A stretch of DNA of 64,000 nucleotides. Origin: Bubalus kerabau (Eukaryota > Chordata > Mammalia > Artiodactyla > Bovidae). The position numbers were made by a program, and so were the translations under genes. The notes under the pieces were generated by a model, which worked only from the letters and a program-made list of their open reading frames with translations, was not told where the DNA came from and did no database searches. Positions 21,139 through 31,885 of this stretch are shown here, piece by piece (positions within the stretch are counted from its first letter, which is position 1; each line of letters opens with the position of its first letter). The stretch lies in NCBI RefSeq assembly GCF_029407905.1, contig NC_073629.1, positions 55,130,301-55,194,300 of the forward strand. The letters run 5' to 3'.

Positions 21139-24100
21139 GTAATGTAGCCTAGAATATAGCCTTCCTGATACCTTTTCTTCTAGAAACATGCTTAGGCTCC
21201 TGCTTTTTACCTGTGGTATTCATGCTTCTCATTTGTAAAAGGAGTTTAGATTCATGTGAAAGACAGGATTCTACAGGCTATTCCATCCCTTTTCCTAAAA
21301 GCTGGCCCCTTTATTTTCTACTGTAAACAAATTACCCTGTACTTAACTGTTTAAAACAACACACAATTATCAGCTCAAAATTCTTCAGGTTAGATTCCAG
21401 CTCAGGGTGTACAGGTGATGTGCTCTGTGTACAACAAGATGGAAGGGGAAAAGGCTCAAAGGGCTTAGTAATACTCCCAGGAATAAACAGCAAACAGTTT
21501 ATCATAGGATAAGAAGAACATGATTTGAGCCAAATGAGGACTAGAGCCCTGAAGATACACATACAAGAAGCATTTGAATTGTGCTCCACTGGACTCCAAA
21601 ATGGGTGCAGGGAGGGGGGGCTGCAAAACCCTCAATATAGGCAAAACCCACAAAACTACCTGCAGTATTTGTTAAGAATTAAGACTGGAGTTGGAAAGAA
21701 GTAAGAGTGCTTGTTAAAAGATTGTTTGGAGTCTGAAACCATTGCCTATTTACAATGGGGTCTTTGAGACCATAAGTTTTCACCTTCCAGTTGCTATGAT
21801 AGCAGATACTATTTTGGGAATGGATGGTGGCATCCTTGAGTGTGATAAAGTTCAGGAGATTCAAGTTTTCAGTGATGCAGAAACATGCCTGAAACCACAT
21901 CCACAATGGCCACCAAGCTTAGTTTTGAATTTCTGCACAAGTTATTCCATTTTGATTTTTAAATATATTCCTTTAATGATTGAAGCAGATGTAAATGCAT
22001 GCTTGATAGGCCACAAACAGATTATTGTATTTAGCATAAAGTTTAATTTAAACCATGTATAAGCCACATTGTCATCCCTGCATGTAAATATGTGACTATA
22101 TCTTTCTTCAGCACTCATATGGGCTCTGGATAACCACCCTGTTCCATCTTTGGGCAGCAATGGTGCCCTGTATTCTTCTTTTCTTTCTAATCTCTCTGAT
22201 TACTTCTTCTGCCACCAACAGGAGAAGACTACATGTGAAAGACTTAAGTGATTAGATAATGTCCACTAGGGTCATCTCTACTTTTTAAAGTATCCTACGC
22301 TATACAACATAATCTAAAGGCTAATAGAGTTTTGCCAAGAGAATGCTCTGGTCATAGCAAACACCCTCTTCCAACAACACAAGCAACGATGCTGTACATG
22401 GACATCACCAGATGGCCAACACCCAAATCAGATTGATTATATTCTTTGCAGCCAAAAATGGAGAAGGTCTGTACAGTCAACAAAAACAAGACTGGGAGCT
22501 GACTGTGGCTCAGATCATGAACTCCCTATTGCCAAATTCAGACTTAAATTGAAGAAAGTGGGGAAAAACACTAAACCATTCAGTTCAGTTCAGTTCAGTC
22601 ACTTAGTCGGTTTGACTCATTGAGAACCCAAGAACTGCAGCATGCCAGGCCTCCCTGTCCATCACCAACCCAGAGCCCACCCAAACCCATGGCCATCGAG
22701 TAGATGATGCCATCCAACCATCTCATCCTCTGTCGTCCCCTTCTCCTACTGCCCTCAATCTTTCCCAGCATCAGGGTCTTTTCAAATGCGTCAACTCTTC
22801 TCATCAGGTGACCAAAGTATTGGAGTTTCAGCTCCAACATCCGCTGGATCACTGAAAAAGCAAGAGAGTTCCAGAAAAACATCTATTTATGCTTTATTGA
22901 CTATGCCAAAGCCTTTGACTGTGTGGATCACAATAAACTGTGGAAAATTCTGAAAGAGATGGGAATACCAGACCACTTGACCTGCCTCTTGAGAAACCTG
23001 CATGCAGGTCAGGAAGCAACAGTTAGAACTGGACATGGAACAACAGATTGGTTCCAAATAGGAAAAGGAGTACGTCAAGGCTGTATATTGTCACCCTGCT
23101 TATTTAACTTCTATGCAGAGTACCTCATGAGAAACACTGGGCTGGATGAAGCACAAGCTGGAATCAAGATTACCGGGAGAAATATCAATAACCTCAGATA
23201 GGCCGATAACACCACCCTTATAACAGAAAGTGAAGTAGAACTGAAGAGCCTCTTGATGAAAGTGAAAGAGGAGAGTGAAAAAGTTGGCTTAAAGCTCAAC
23301 ATTCAGAAAACTATGATCATGGCATCCAGTCCCATCACCTCATGGCATATAGATGGGGAAACAGTGGAAAGAGTGACAGACTTTATTTTTCTGGGCTCCA
23401 AAATCACTGCAGATGGTGATTGCAGCCATGAAATTAAAAGTTGCTTGCTCCTTGGAAGGAAAGTTATGACCAACCTAGACAGCATATTAAAATGCAGAGA
23501 CATTACTTTGCCAACAAAGGTCCATCTAGTCAAGGCTATGGTTTTTCCTGTGGTCATATATGGATGTGAGAGTTGGACTGTGAAGAAGGCTGAGCGCTGA
23601 AAATTGATGCTTTTGAACTGTGGTGTTGGAGAAGACTCTTGAGAGTCCCTTGGACTGCAAGGATATCCAACCAGTCCATCCTAAAGGAGATCAGTCCTGG
23701 GTGTTCATTAGAGGGTCTGATGTTGAAGCTGAAACTCCAATACTTGGGCCACCTGATGCAAAGAGCTGACTCATTTGAAAAGACCCTGATGCTGGGAAAG
23801 ATTGAGGGCAGGAGGAGAAGGGGACGACAGAGGATGAGATGGTTGGATGGTATCACCGACTCAATGGACATGAGTTTGGGTGGGCTCCAGGGTTGGTGTT
23901 GGAGAGGGAGGCCTGGCGTGCTGCAATTCATGGGGTCTCAAAGAGTCGGACACGACTGAGCAACTCAACTGAACAGAAACATATGATCAATGTTCAACTT
24001 ACTCACAGGTCCAGGTATGTGCATACCAGGGAGAAAATCCTTGGTGATCATAATTCTGCTTACCATTGGCATATTTGCAGAAACTTTGTCTTTTAGTCTA

Positions 24101-24670
24101 CCTTTGTCCATCCTCCCAGTTAAAAAATCTTAGAGGAAAATCAGATCAATTATAGTTATAAGTACAAAAGTGAAAAATAAAATTCCTATATTTTCATACA
24201 CTCAACCCCTCAATGAAGCAACAATTCAGAAAGAGTTCAAAATTCTGTTGTGTATACTTAACTCATTAAGTTAGGCAATTGATTCGCTATGTATTAATAT
24301 ATATCTTTAGCTATAGCATCTAGGTTGCATAGGAAGCCCTACTTCAAGTCATAATTGAGCTTTCCATTTTTCATTGTTGATGGGTGGATCACAATTAATC
24401 CTCTTACTGTTAAAGAACAATGGAATTCACAGCTGCCAATCCATCAGTTCACAGATATTGAGACTAAGCCAACAGCGTTTAGAGACTTCCTATAAGTCAC
24501 ACAGAAAGTTGGTCAGATCTAGAGCTAAAACTAGTCTCCTGACTTTGTATCTATTATTCTGTTTCTCATGTGCCTTGATGTTGTGCGACTGCTTCCTTCA
24601 AGAGGATCACAGTTGGACCTTCTCTTCTAACAGCTTCTTTCTACTGAATTTCTCTTCATTTCCTTGACAG
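21139..24670 (+). other. Copy A intron 7
   Basis: Noncoding. 21139-22290 holds no repeat I can name. It is followed by a rearranged BovB (22295-23978) and then about 690 bp homologous to the end of copy B intron 7 (from about 58,400). Confidence 0.8.
22295..23978 (+). mobile_element. BovB LINE, internally rearranged, with an inverted BovB 3' piece
   Basis: 22295-22579 is BovB sequence between endonuclease and RT ('acatcaccagatggccaaca'), + orientation. 22580-22834 is a BovB 3' end in reverse orientation. 22835-23978 resumes + orientation with RT (AKAFDCVDHNKLWKIL, then VRQGCILSPCLFN) to the 3' end. The catalytic region reads LR-stop-ADN instead of LRYADDT (tag for tat at 23199-23201). Either a BovB end inserted in reverse into a BovB copy with local loss, or a complex inversion. 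Confidence 0.85.
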
Positions 24671-24883
24671 GTCATGATCAAGAAAAAGAAAGAAAATTTC
24701 TTGCTGCAAGATGAAGAAGCATCTGTTAAGTATTGTCAGGCTGAGCTTAAGAAGCTTTCAGACCCCTTGATGAAGAGTATTTCAGAAGGAACTTTCTCTG
24801 TCCCTGGAGGACACCGTCGCTACTTAGAAGCAAGGAACAGGTTTGAAGAGAACTATAAACTCATTCCCAGGAAAGGAGTTAAG
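24671..24883 (+). pseudogene. Copy A exon 8
   Basis: 213 nt, acceptor 'ccttgacag', donor AAG|GTGAGG, phase 0 to 0. Open. Encodes KYCQAELKKLSDPLMKSI, FSVPGGHRRYLEARN and IPRKGVK, a helical-domain segment typical of GBP4/6/7-like proteins. Confidence 0.93.
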
Positions 24884-25031
24884 GTGAGGAGTAAGGGGAT
24901 TGGGAAAGAACAGAAGATTGGAGTCAAAGTGTCTTTGCTGGTTCTTTTGAAATTCTAAGACCATAGCACCATTTTTGTAGAGAAAGCAGAGCATGGTGGT
25001 ATTGCTACACTTTTAGTTTTTATATCCACAA

Positions 25032-25225
25032 TTTGGCAGCTGCTTGGAGATCCAGGTTCAATCCCAGGGTTGGGAAGATCCCCTGGAGGAGGAAATGGCA
25101 ACCCACTCCAGTATTCTTGCCTGGACAATTCCATGGATACAGGAGCCTCATGGGCTACATACAGTCCATGGGTGCACAAGGAGTCGGACATGACTGAGTG
25201 ACTAACACTTTCACTTTCTTTAAAA
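25032..25225 (+). mobile_element. Bov-tA-type SINE
   Basis: Head partly lost; includes 'tggcaacccactccagtatt' and the tail 'gtcggacatgactgagtgac', ending in an A-run at 25222-25230. Confidence 0.82.
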
Positions 25226-25334
25226 AAAAAACTAGTTCTTCTCAAAGACAGGATCTATTATCAAGAATCTAGATGAAAGAGAACATTCCTTTCAATTAGC
25301 AAACACTGTAATAGGTTTTGAAAAAACACTAAAT

Positions 25335-25640
25335 CAAAAAGATACCAGCATCCCAATGTTCATAGCAGCATTACTTACAATAGCTGAGACATGGAAGCAA
25401 CATAAGTGTCCATCAACAGATGAATGGATAAAGGAGATGTGGAGTGTGCATATACTGGAATGCTACTCAGTTATCAAAAAGAATGAAATTTTGCCATTTG
25501 TGGCAACCTGGATGGACTTGGAGGGCATTATTCTCAAAGCAATGTCAGACAGAGAAAGACAAATACTGTATGATATCACTTACATGTGAAATCCAAAAAA
25601 TACAACAAACTTGTTATTATAACTGAATGGAAGAAGACTC
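25335..25640 (+). mobile_element. LINE-1 ORF2 3' fragment (old)
   Basis: Contains the L1 ORF2 C-terminal signature 'atggaagcaacataagtgtc', 'ggaatgctactcagttatca' and 'gacagagaaagacaaatact'. Decayed; A/T-rich DNA follows to about 25850. Confidence 0.8.
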
Positions 25641-26499
25641 ACAGATATAGAGAACAAATTAGTGGTTACTAACGTGGAATGGCGGCAATATAGGAGTGAG
25701 GGTGGGAGGTGCAAGTGGCTGGGTGTAAGATAGGCTACAAAGATATATTGTAAAATACAGGAAATATAGCCAATATTTTGCATTAACTATAAATAGAGTA
25801 TAACCTTTAAAAATTGTGTAAAAAATAAAATAATAAAAATTTTAAATGAGTACCCCCAAAATGGACTTTCTGCAAAGTGTAGGGGAAATTAAAGAAAAGT
25901 TGTTGTTCTCAAGAAGTTTATAATCTTACCTGAGGACACATAAATAGCCATTGGATATGGTGGTAGTGATTATCATACAGGTACACACTGATAGAGATAG
26001 TGACAGGGACGATTGTAGTGGTAGTGATGATGACTGACGTATGTTGAGCACTCACTACTTCCAGTGTCTTTAGGTGTTTCGGTTAGACCATCGATTTAGT
26101 CCTCAGAATAATATAGATTAGATACTGCTATCATCTTCATTACAAAATTGATAAGTATGACATAAGGGAAAGGAACTCAGTTACCTAATGTCACATATCT
26201 ATCAAGTGGTAGTGCTGATAGGGTAGCTGTTAGGTTCTTGGCAGCCATTCAGAACTCAGAATAAAGCATAAGAAAGCTTCCTGGAGAAGGAGGCAAAAGC
26301 TACAAGTTGAAATGACAATAAATGATAACTTAATAAAGAAAGGGTGAGTGAGCATGAGTCAGAACGAAAGCAATGTGCAGCTAGAGCAGTTGCAAACAGT
26401 GGAGGATGAGTGTTTTTACAGCTGCACATAATTCTGGCATCTATAACCATTTTGGGGTCTGAAGAAAGGTGAGGAATTTACAGGGTCAAACCTGGAGGG

Positions 26500-28305
26500 T
26501 CGTTGCTGTTGTTCAGTCACTAAGTCATGTCTGACTCTGTAATCACATGGACTGCAGCATGCCAGGCTTCTCTGTCCACCATATCCTTGAGTTTGCACAA
26601 ATTTATGTCCACTGAGTCAGCAATGTTACCTAAACATCTCATCTTGTTGCCAGCTTCTCCTCCTGCCTTCAGTCTTTCCCAGCATCAGGGTCCTTTTCAG
26701 TGGGTCAGCTCTCTACATCACGTTGCCCAAGTATTAGAGCTTCAGCTGCAGCATCAGTCCTCCCAATGAATATTCAGGGCTGATTTCCTTTAGGATTGAC
26801 TAGTATGATCTCCTGCTATCCAAGGGACTCTCAAGAGTCTTCTGCAGTATCACAGTTTGAAAGAATCGGTTCTTCAGTGCTCAGCCTTCTTTAGGGTCCA
26901 ACTCTCACATCTGTACTTGACTACTAGAAAAACCATAGCTTTGACTATATACCTCTTTTTGCAAAGTGATGTCTCTGCTTTTTAATACACTGTCTAGGTT
27001 GGTCATAGCTTTCCTTCCAAGGAAGAAGCATATTTAATTTCATTTTTTGCACTCATCATCCACAGTGATTTTAGAGCCCAGGAAAATAAAATCTGTCTGC
27101 TTCCACTTTTTCCCCTTTTATATGCCATGAAGCAATGGGACTGGATGCCATGATCTTAGTTTTTTTTTTTTTTTTAATGTTAGATTTTAAGCCAGCTTTT
27201 TCCACTCTCCTCTTTCACCCTCATGAGGCTCTTTAGTTCCTCTTCACTTTCTGCCATTAGATTGGTATCACAGGCATATCTGAGGTTGTTGATATTTTGC
27301 CCAGCAATCTTGATTTCAGCTTGTGCTTCATCCAGCCCAACATTTCACACGATGTACTCTGCATGTCAGTTAAATAAGCAGAGAGACAATATATAGCCTT
27401 CACATACTCCTTTCCCAACTTTGAACCAGTTTGTTTCAAACTAACCATTGCTTCTTGATTTGAATACACATTTCTCAAGGGACAGATAAGGTGGACTGGT
27501 AATCCCACCTCTTGAAGAATTTTCCACACTGTGTTGTGATCCTCACGGTCAAAGGCTTTAGCATAGTCAATGAAGCAGAAGTAGATTATTTTCTGCAATG
27601 CCCTTGCTTTCTCCGTGATGCAACAAATGTTGGCAATTTGACCTCTTTGAAACCCTACTTATACATCTGTAAGTTCCTGGTCCATGTAATGCTGAAGCCT
27701 AGCTTGAAAGATTTTGAGCATTTGCTAGCATCTGAAATGAGCGCAATTGTGTGGTAGTTTGAACCTTCTTTGACATTGCCCTTCTTTGGGGTTGGAATGA
27801 AAACTGACCTTTTCCAGGCCACTGTTCTTTTCCAAATTTGCTGATGTAGTGAGGGCAGCACTTTAACAGCATCATCTTTTAGGATTTTAAATATGCTCAG
27901 CTGGAATCTGTCACCTCCACTAATTTGTAGTAATGCTTCCTAAGGCCCATTTGACTTCACAGTACAGGATGTCTGGCTTTAGGTGAGTGACCACACCTAA
28001 AGTGGTATCCAGGTCATTGAAACCTTTCTTGTATAGTTCTCCTGTGTATTCTTGTCACATCTTCTTAATCTCTTCTGCTTCTGATTAGGTCCTTATTGCT
28101 TCTGTCCTTCATCATGCCCATTCCTTGCATGAAATGTTGCCTTGATATCTCCCATTTCATTGAAGAGATCTCAGTCTTTCCCATTCTATTGTTTTCCTCT
28201 ATTTCTCTGCATTGTCCATGTCAGAAAACCTTCTTATCTCTCCTTGCTATGCTCTGGAACTCTGCATTCAGTTTGGTATATACTTACCTTTCTCCCTTGC
28301 AGAGG
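26500..28305 (-). mobile_element. BovB LINE, reverse orientation (3' part of a 5'-inverted element)
   Basis: Reverse strand carries the BovB 3' end (26500), RT blocks (IIYFCFIDYAKAFDREDHN at about 27550, with Glu for Val or Met) and the RT N-terminal region up to the linker after the endonuclease. The catalytic box is degraded (about 27270). The element reverses direction at 28305. Confidence 0.88.
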
Positions 28306-28483
28306 GAAAACTACTAGGCCATTGAGCTATGACCTAAATCAAATCCCTGGTAATTATACAGTGGAGGTGACAAATAGATTCAAGAGATTAGATCTGTTAG
28401 ACAGAGTGCCTGAAGAGCTATGGATGGAGGTGTGTAACATTGAACAGGAGGAGGTGACCAAAACCATCCCAAAGAAATCTGTA
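28306..28483 (+). mobile_element. Inverted 5' segment of the same BovB element
   Basis: Starts 'taggccattgagctatgacc' and runs through 'tgcctgaagagctatggatg' and 'accaaaaccatccc'. In BovB this lies immediately 5' of the sequence that ends on the reverse strand at 28305. Opposite orientation with adjoining sequence is the signature of twin priming. It lies 80 bp before exon 9. Confidence 0.75.
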
Positions 28484-28564
28484 GGTTCACTGAACAATAA
28501 TTTCCCCAGGAAGATGCTATATTGACGTTGCCTGGCAAGTCTTTGTTCTTTGTTGTTGCCTCAG

Positions 28565-28667
28565 GCAAAGCACATCCTCCAGAGCTTCCTGCAGTCACGG
28601 GCAGGAGTAGAGGCAGCCATCCTGCAGGCAGACCAGGCCCTCACGGATGCGGACAAAGCCATGGCAG
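28565..28667 (+). pseudogene. Copy A exon 9
   Basis: 103 nt, acceptor 'ttgcctcag', donor GCAG|GTACAG, phase 0 to 1. Open; encodes ILQSFLQSRAGVEAAILQAD and ALTDADKAMA, the start of the C-terminal coiled-coil region. Confidence 0.93.
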
Positions 28668-28986
28668 GTACAGGGAGGACTGCTCTCTCAGAGAGGAAGG
28701 TGGCTCCTGTGCTGCCGTTTGGCAGGTTTGGGAGGAAACACTTTCTGACACTAGAGCTTCCTCTTCTTCTGTGGATCCTCTCTGCTACATGTGGAAATAA
28801 ACAAGGGAGTTTGGGTTGTATGTACATGCAATCAGTGTGTCTACATCATATACCAAAGCACGTTGTCTGATGTGATAGCAGGAACAGTCAGACTCCTTCC
28901 CACCAATTTAATATCATTTTAGTCTTTGAGCTCAGGAAGGTATAGCTCAGCATAACTGTTCTTTGTTTAAAACTCTTGTGAAACAG

Positions 28987-29180
28987 AGGAATATACCAAA
29001 AGACAAGCAGCAGAGATGAAACAGGATCTGCTAATACAGAAACTGAATGATAAGAAGCAAAAAATGGAGGCACAAGAGAGAAGCCACAAGGAAAGTATAG
29101 CCCAACTGAAAGAGAAGTTCATGATGGAAAGAGAAAAGCTTCTAAGGGAGCAGGAAGAAGTGCTGGAGCACATGCTGAAG
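28987..29180 (+). pseudogene. Copy A exon 10 (coiled coil)
   Basis: 194 nt, acceptor 'gtgaaacag', donor AAG|GTAAGT, phase 1 to 0. Open; rich in Lys, Glu and Gln heptads (KMEAQERSHKESIAQLKEKF), matching the long alpha-12 helix of GBPs. Confidence 0.93.
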
Positions 29181-29726
29181 GTAAGTCTAGATGGGTGTGG
29201 GCAGAGTCCGATGGACAAAATGCTAGTTTCTCAATAATAAAGGGACAGAAATATGACCTATAGTCAGATCCCAGAGAAAATCCAGACAGGTTTCATGTAA
29301 CATCAGTGTGGATTGTGCTGAAGAATTAACCTCTGTAAGAATCAGCATCTTCTGCAGTGCTAAGGCTTGGAAGGGACAAATAAAGGCCCAGGCTCCTGGA
29401 CTGAGGGTCAAACTTCCCCTAAATGAACAGGATCCCAGTTTTAGAGTACTTAGGACTTGCAGTACAACCATCGAAGACCTGTAATATTTCCATCTGCTCT
29501 CAAAAGTATCAATTATGCTTCTACCAAATATAGGATGTTGAAAACTTAAAATGGCTACATTATTTCCAGATCTGTCTGATTCACTTTATACACCTAGAGT
29601 AAATGAATTCTTTGTCCAAACCTGGAGTTTCGGTGTTCTAAAGAGAGTAAGCAGACCTCATTATTTATGACATGTATGTGGTCACCCTACCTCAAGGGAA
29701 CTGAGAAATATTTAGAATTCACCTAC

Positions 29727-30690
29727 AGTTCAGTTCAGTCGCCCAGTCGGGTCCGACTCCTTGCGACCCCATGAATCGCAGCACGCCAGGCCTCCCTATC
29801 CATCACCAACTCCCGGAGTTCACTGAGACTCATGTCCATCGAGTCAGTGATGCCATCAAGCCATCTCATCCTCTGTCATCCCCTTCTGCTCCTGCCCCCA
29901 ATCCCTCCTAGCATCAGAGTCTTTTCCAATGACTCAACTCTTCTCATGAGGTGGCCAAAGTACTGGAGTTTCAGCTTTAGCATCATTCCTTCCAAAGAAA
30001 TCCCAGGGCTGATCTCCTTCAGAATTGACTGGTTGGATCTCCTTGCAGTCCAAAGGACTCTCAAGAGTCTTCTCCAACACCACATTCAAAAGCATCAATT
30101 CTTTGGTGCTCAGCTTTCTTTATAGTCCAATTCTCACATCCATACATGACCACAGGAAAAACCATAGCCTTGACTAGACGAACCTTTGTTGGCAAAGTAA
30201 TGTCTCTGCTTTTCAATATGCTATCTAGGTTGGTCATAACTTTCATTCCAAGGAGTAAGCGTCTTTTAATTTCATGGCTGCAGTCACCATCTGCAGTGAT
30301 TTTAGAGCCCCCAAAAATAAAGTCTGACACTGTTTCCACTGTTTCCCCATCTAGTTCCCATGAAGTGATGGGACCGGATGCCATGATCTTTGTTTTCTGA
30401 ATGTTGAGCTTTAAGCCAACTTTTTCACTCTCCACTTTCACTTTCATCAAGAGGCTTTTTAGTTCCTCTCCACTTTCTGCCATAAGGGTGGTGTCATCTT
30501 CATATCTGAGGTTATTGATATTTCTCTGGGCAATCTTGATTCCAGCTTGTGCTTCTTCCAGTCCAGCATTTCTCATGATGTACTCTGCATATAAATTAAA
30601 TAAGCAGGGTGACAATATACAGCCTTGCCGTACTATTTTTCCTATTTGGAACCAGTCTGTTGTTCCATGTCCAGTTCTAACTGTTCCTAC
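29727..30690 (-). mobile_element. BovB LINE fragment, reverse, with mutated catalytic box
   Basis: The reverse strand holds an open frame (30061-30702, 213 codons) of RT palm and thumb: VRQGCILSPCLFNLYAEYI, then LRYEDDTTLMAES, where YADD has become YEDD. The 3' end with 'cagttcagttcagtcgcc' is at 29727. Confidence 0.92.
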
Positions 30691-30942
30691 AGTCCCTCCC
30701 AAAGTGCAATCTTAGGGCTGGAACACATTAGTGGGGTAGTTTTAAGTCCTGACTTAGGCCTAACTACTCCTTGCCCAGGGAGATGGTGTTGAGGATTCCT
30801 GGGAAGCTAAACCAGGGATGCTCTCACTCCCCACCATGTTCAAACATTTGGAAATACTGGACAAACTCATCAAAGAGCATCTAAAGTAGTAGGGAAATAG
30901 ACACATGTGCTGAGCTGCTGAGGCTGTTAGATACTGTTCTTT

Positions 30943-31604
30943 CAGTTCAGTTCAGTTGCTCAGTCGTGTCCGACTCTTTGCGACCACATGAATTGCAGCA
31001 CGCCAGGCCTCCCTGTCCATCACCAATTCCTGGAGTTCACCCAGACTCACATCCATCGAGTCAGTGATGCCATCCAGCCATCTCATCCTCTGTCATCCCC
31101 TTCTCCTCCTGCCCCCAATCCCTCCCAGCATCAGAGTCTTTTCCAATGAGTCAACTCTTCTCATGAGGTGGCCAAAGTACTAGAGTTTCAGCTTTAGCAT
31201 CATTCCTTCCAAAGAAATCCCAGGGCTAATCTCCTTCAGAATGGACTGGTTGGATCTCCTTGCAGTCCAAAGGACTCTCAAGAGTCTTCTCCAACACCAC
31301 AGTTCAAAGGTATCAATTCTTCAGTGCTCAGCCTTCTCCACAGTCCAACTCTCACATCCATACACGAACACAGGAAAAACCATAGCCTTGACTAGACAAA
31401 CCTTTATTGGCAAAGTAATGTCTCTGCTTTTGAATATGCTATCTAGGTTGGTCATAACTTTTCTTCCAGGGAGTAAGCATCTTTTAATTTCATGGCTGCA
31501 GTCACCATCTGCAGTGATTTTGGAGCCCCCAAAAATAAAGTCTCACACTGTTTCCACTGTTTCCCCATCTATTTCCCATGAAGTGATGGGACCGGATGCC
31601 ATGT
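30943..31604 (-). mobile_element. BovB LINE 3' fragment, reverse
   Basis: From 'ttcagttcagttcagttgct' (3' end) to 'gggaccggatgccatg', i.e. the RT C-terminal part and 3' end only. Very similar to the neighbouring copy at 29727. Confidence 0.9.
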
Positions 31605-31662
31605 TAGATACAAAAAGATGACAGTTGGATATTTTCAACAGGGTACTGTCTTCTTTTTACAG

Positions 31663-31779
31663 GTGCAAAGGGAACTGCTCAATGTGGACTTTCAAAAAAA
31701 ATCTGCTGAATTACGTATTGAGATAATTAGACTACAACAAATAAATATAAGAAATGAAAATACATGCTTACTACTTTAA
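31663..31779 (+). pseudogene. Copy A last exon with CaaX-type ending
   Basis: Acceptor 'ctttttacag'. 38 codons then TAA (31777-31779): VQRELLNVDFQKKSAELRI and onward, finishing NTCLLL. The last four residues, Cys-Leu-Leu-Leu, fit a CaaX box, and a terminal Leu favours geranylgeranylation. The exon start aligns with copy B exon 11, but copy B continues 39 codons further with a different tail. The reading frame is right if all exons are joined, but upstream stops prevent translation. Confidence 0.85.
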
Positions 31780-31867
31780 GGATCCCGGCAGGTTTTACCT
31801 TTGTGTTAATGTCCTTATGAAGTGACTTTCTTTAACAATGTGCATAGGGATGATGTATCTCATGTGC

Positions 31868-31873
31868 ATTAAA
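31868..31873 (+). promoter_or_regulatory. Candidate polyadenylation signal ATTAAA of copy A
   Basis: ATTAAA lies 89 nt after the copy A stop codon, just before an L1 insertion. The position fits a short 3' UTR; no transcript evidence is available here. Confidence 0.4.
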
Positions 31874-31885
31874 GATCTAAACATA

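Larger units (their letters stand above)
24884..28564 (+). other. Copy A intron 8
   Basis: Noncoding. Contains a SINE (about 25032), an old L1 3' fragment (about 25335-25640), unassigned DNA at 25860-26490 and a 5'-inverted BovB (26500-28483) that ends about 80 bp before exon 9. Confidence 0.8.
29181..31662 (+). other. Copy A intron 10
   Basis: Noncoding. 29181-29720 is homologous to copy B intron 10. Two reverse BovB copies (29727-30690 and 30943-31604) follow, with a 250-bp spacer. The second ends 58 bp before exon 11. Confidence 0.85.
10271..31779 (+). pseudogene. GBP6-like (pseudogene): GBP copy A: guanylate-binding protein pseudogene, ten coding-homologous exons
   Basis: Ten exons at 10271-10465, 14120-14247, 16900-17009, 17220-17416, 19595-19840, 20858-21138, 24671-24883, 28565-28667, 28987-29180 and 31663-31779 have good splice sites. 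From the GTG at 10276 they join into 593 codons, the length usual for GBP1/2 proteins. Exon lengths and phases match copy B except for the shorter last exon. Defects: the start codon is GTG where copy B has ATG; TGA replaces Trp81 (14170-14172); TAG at codon 322 (20950-20952). Missense changes at conserved sites: Leu54 to Pro after the P-loop, and TVRD to TVQD. The body looks GBP4/6/7-like but the last exon ends in CLLL. If made, the protein would be an interferon-induced large GTPase of cell-autonomous defence; as read it cannot be. A polymorphic or lineage-specific pseudogene is possible. Gene_symbol denotes family only. Confidence 0.9.

Noticed and set aside
29727..31604. Two near-identical reverse BovB copies as a CRISPR-like or satellite array
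   Set aside because: They are two independent 3' fragments of one LINE family, of different length, with a unique spacer; no array periodicity.
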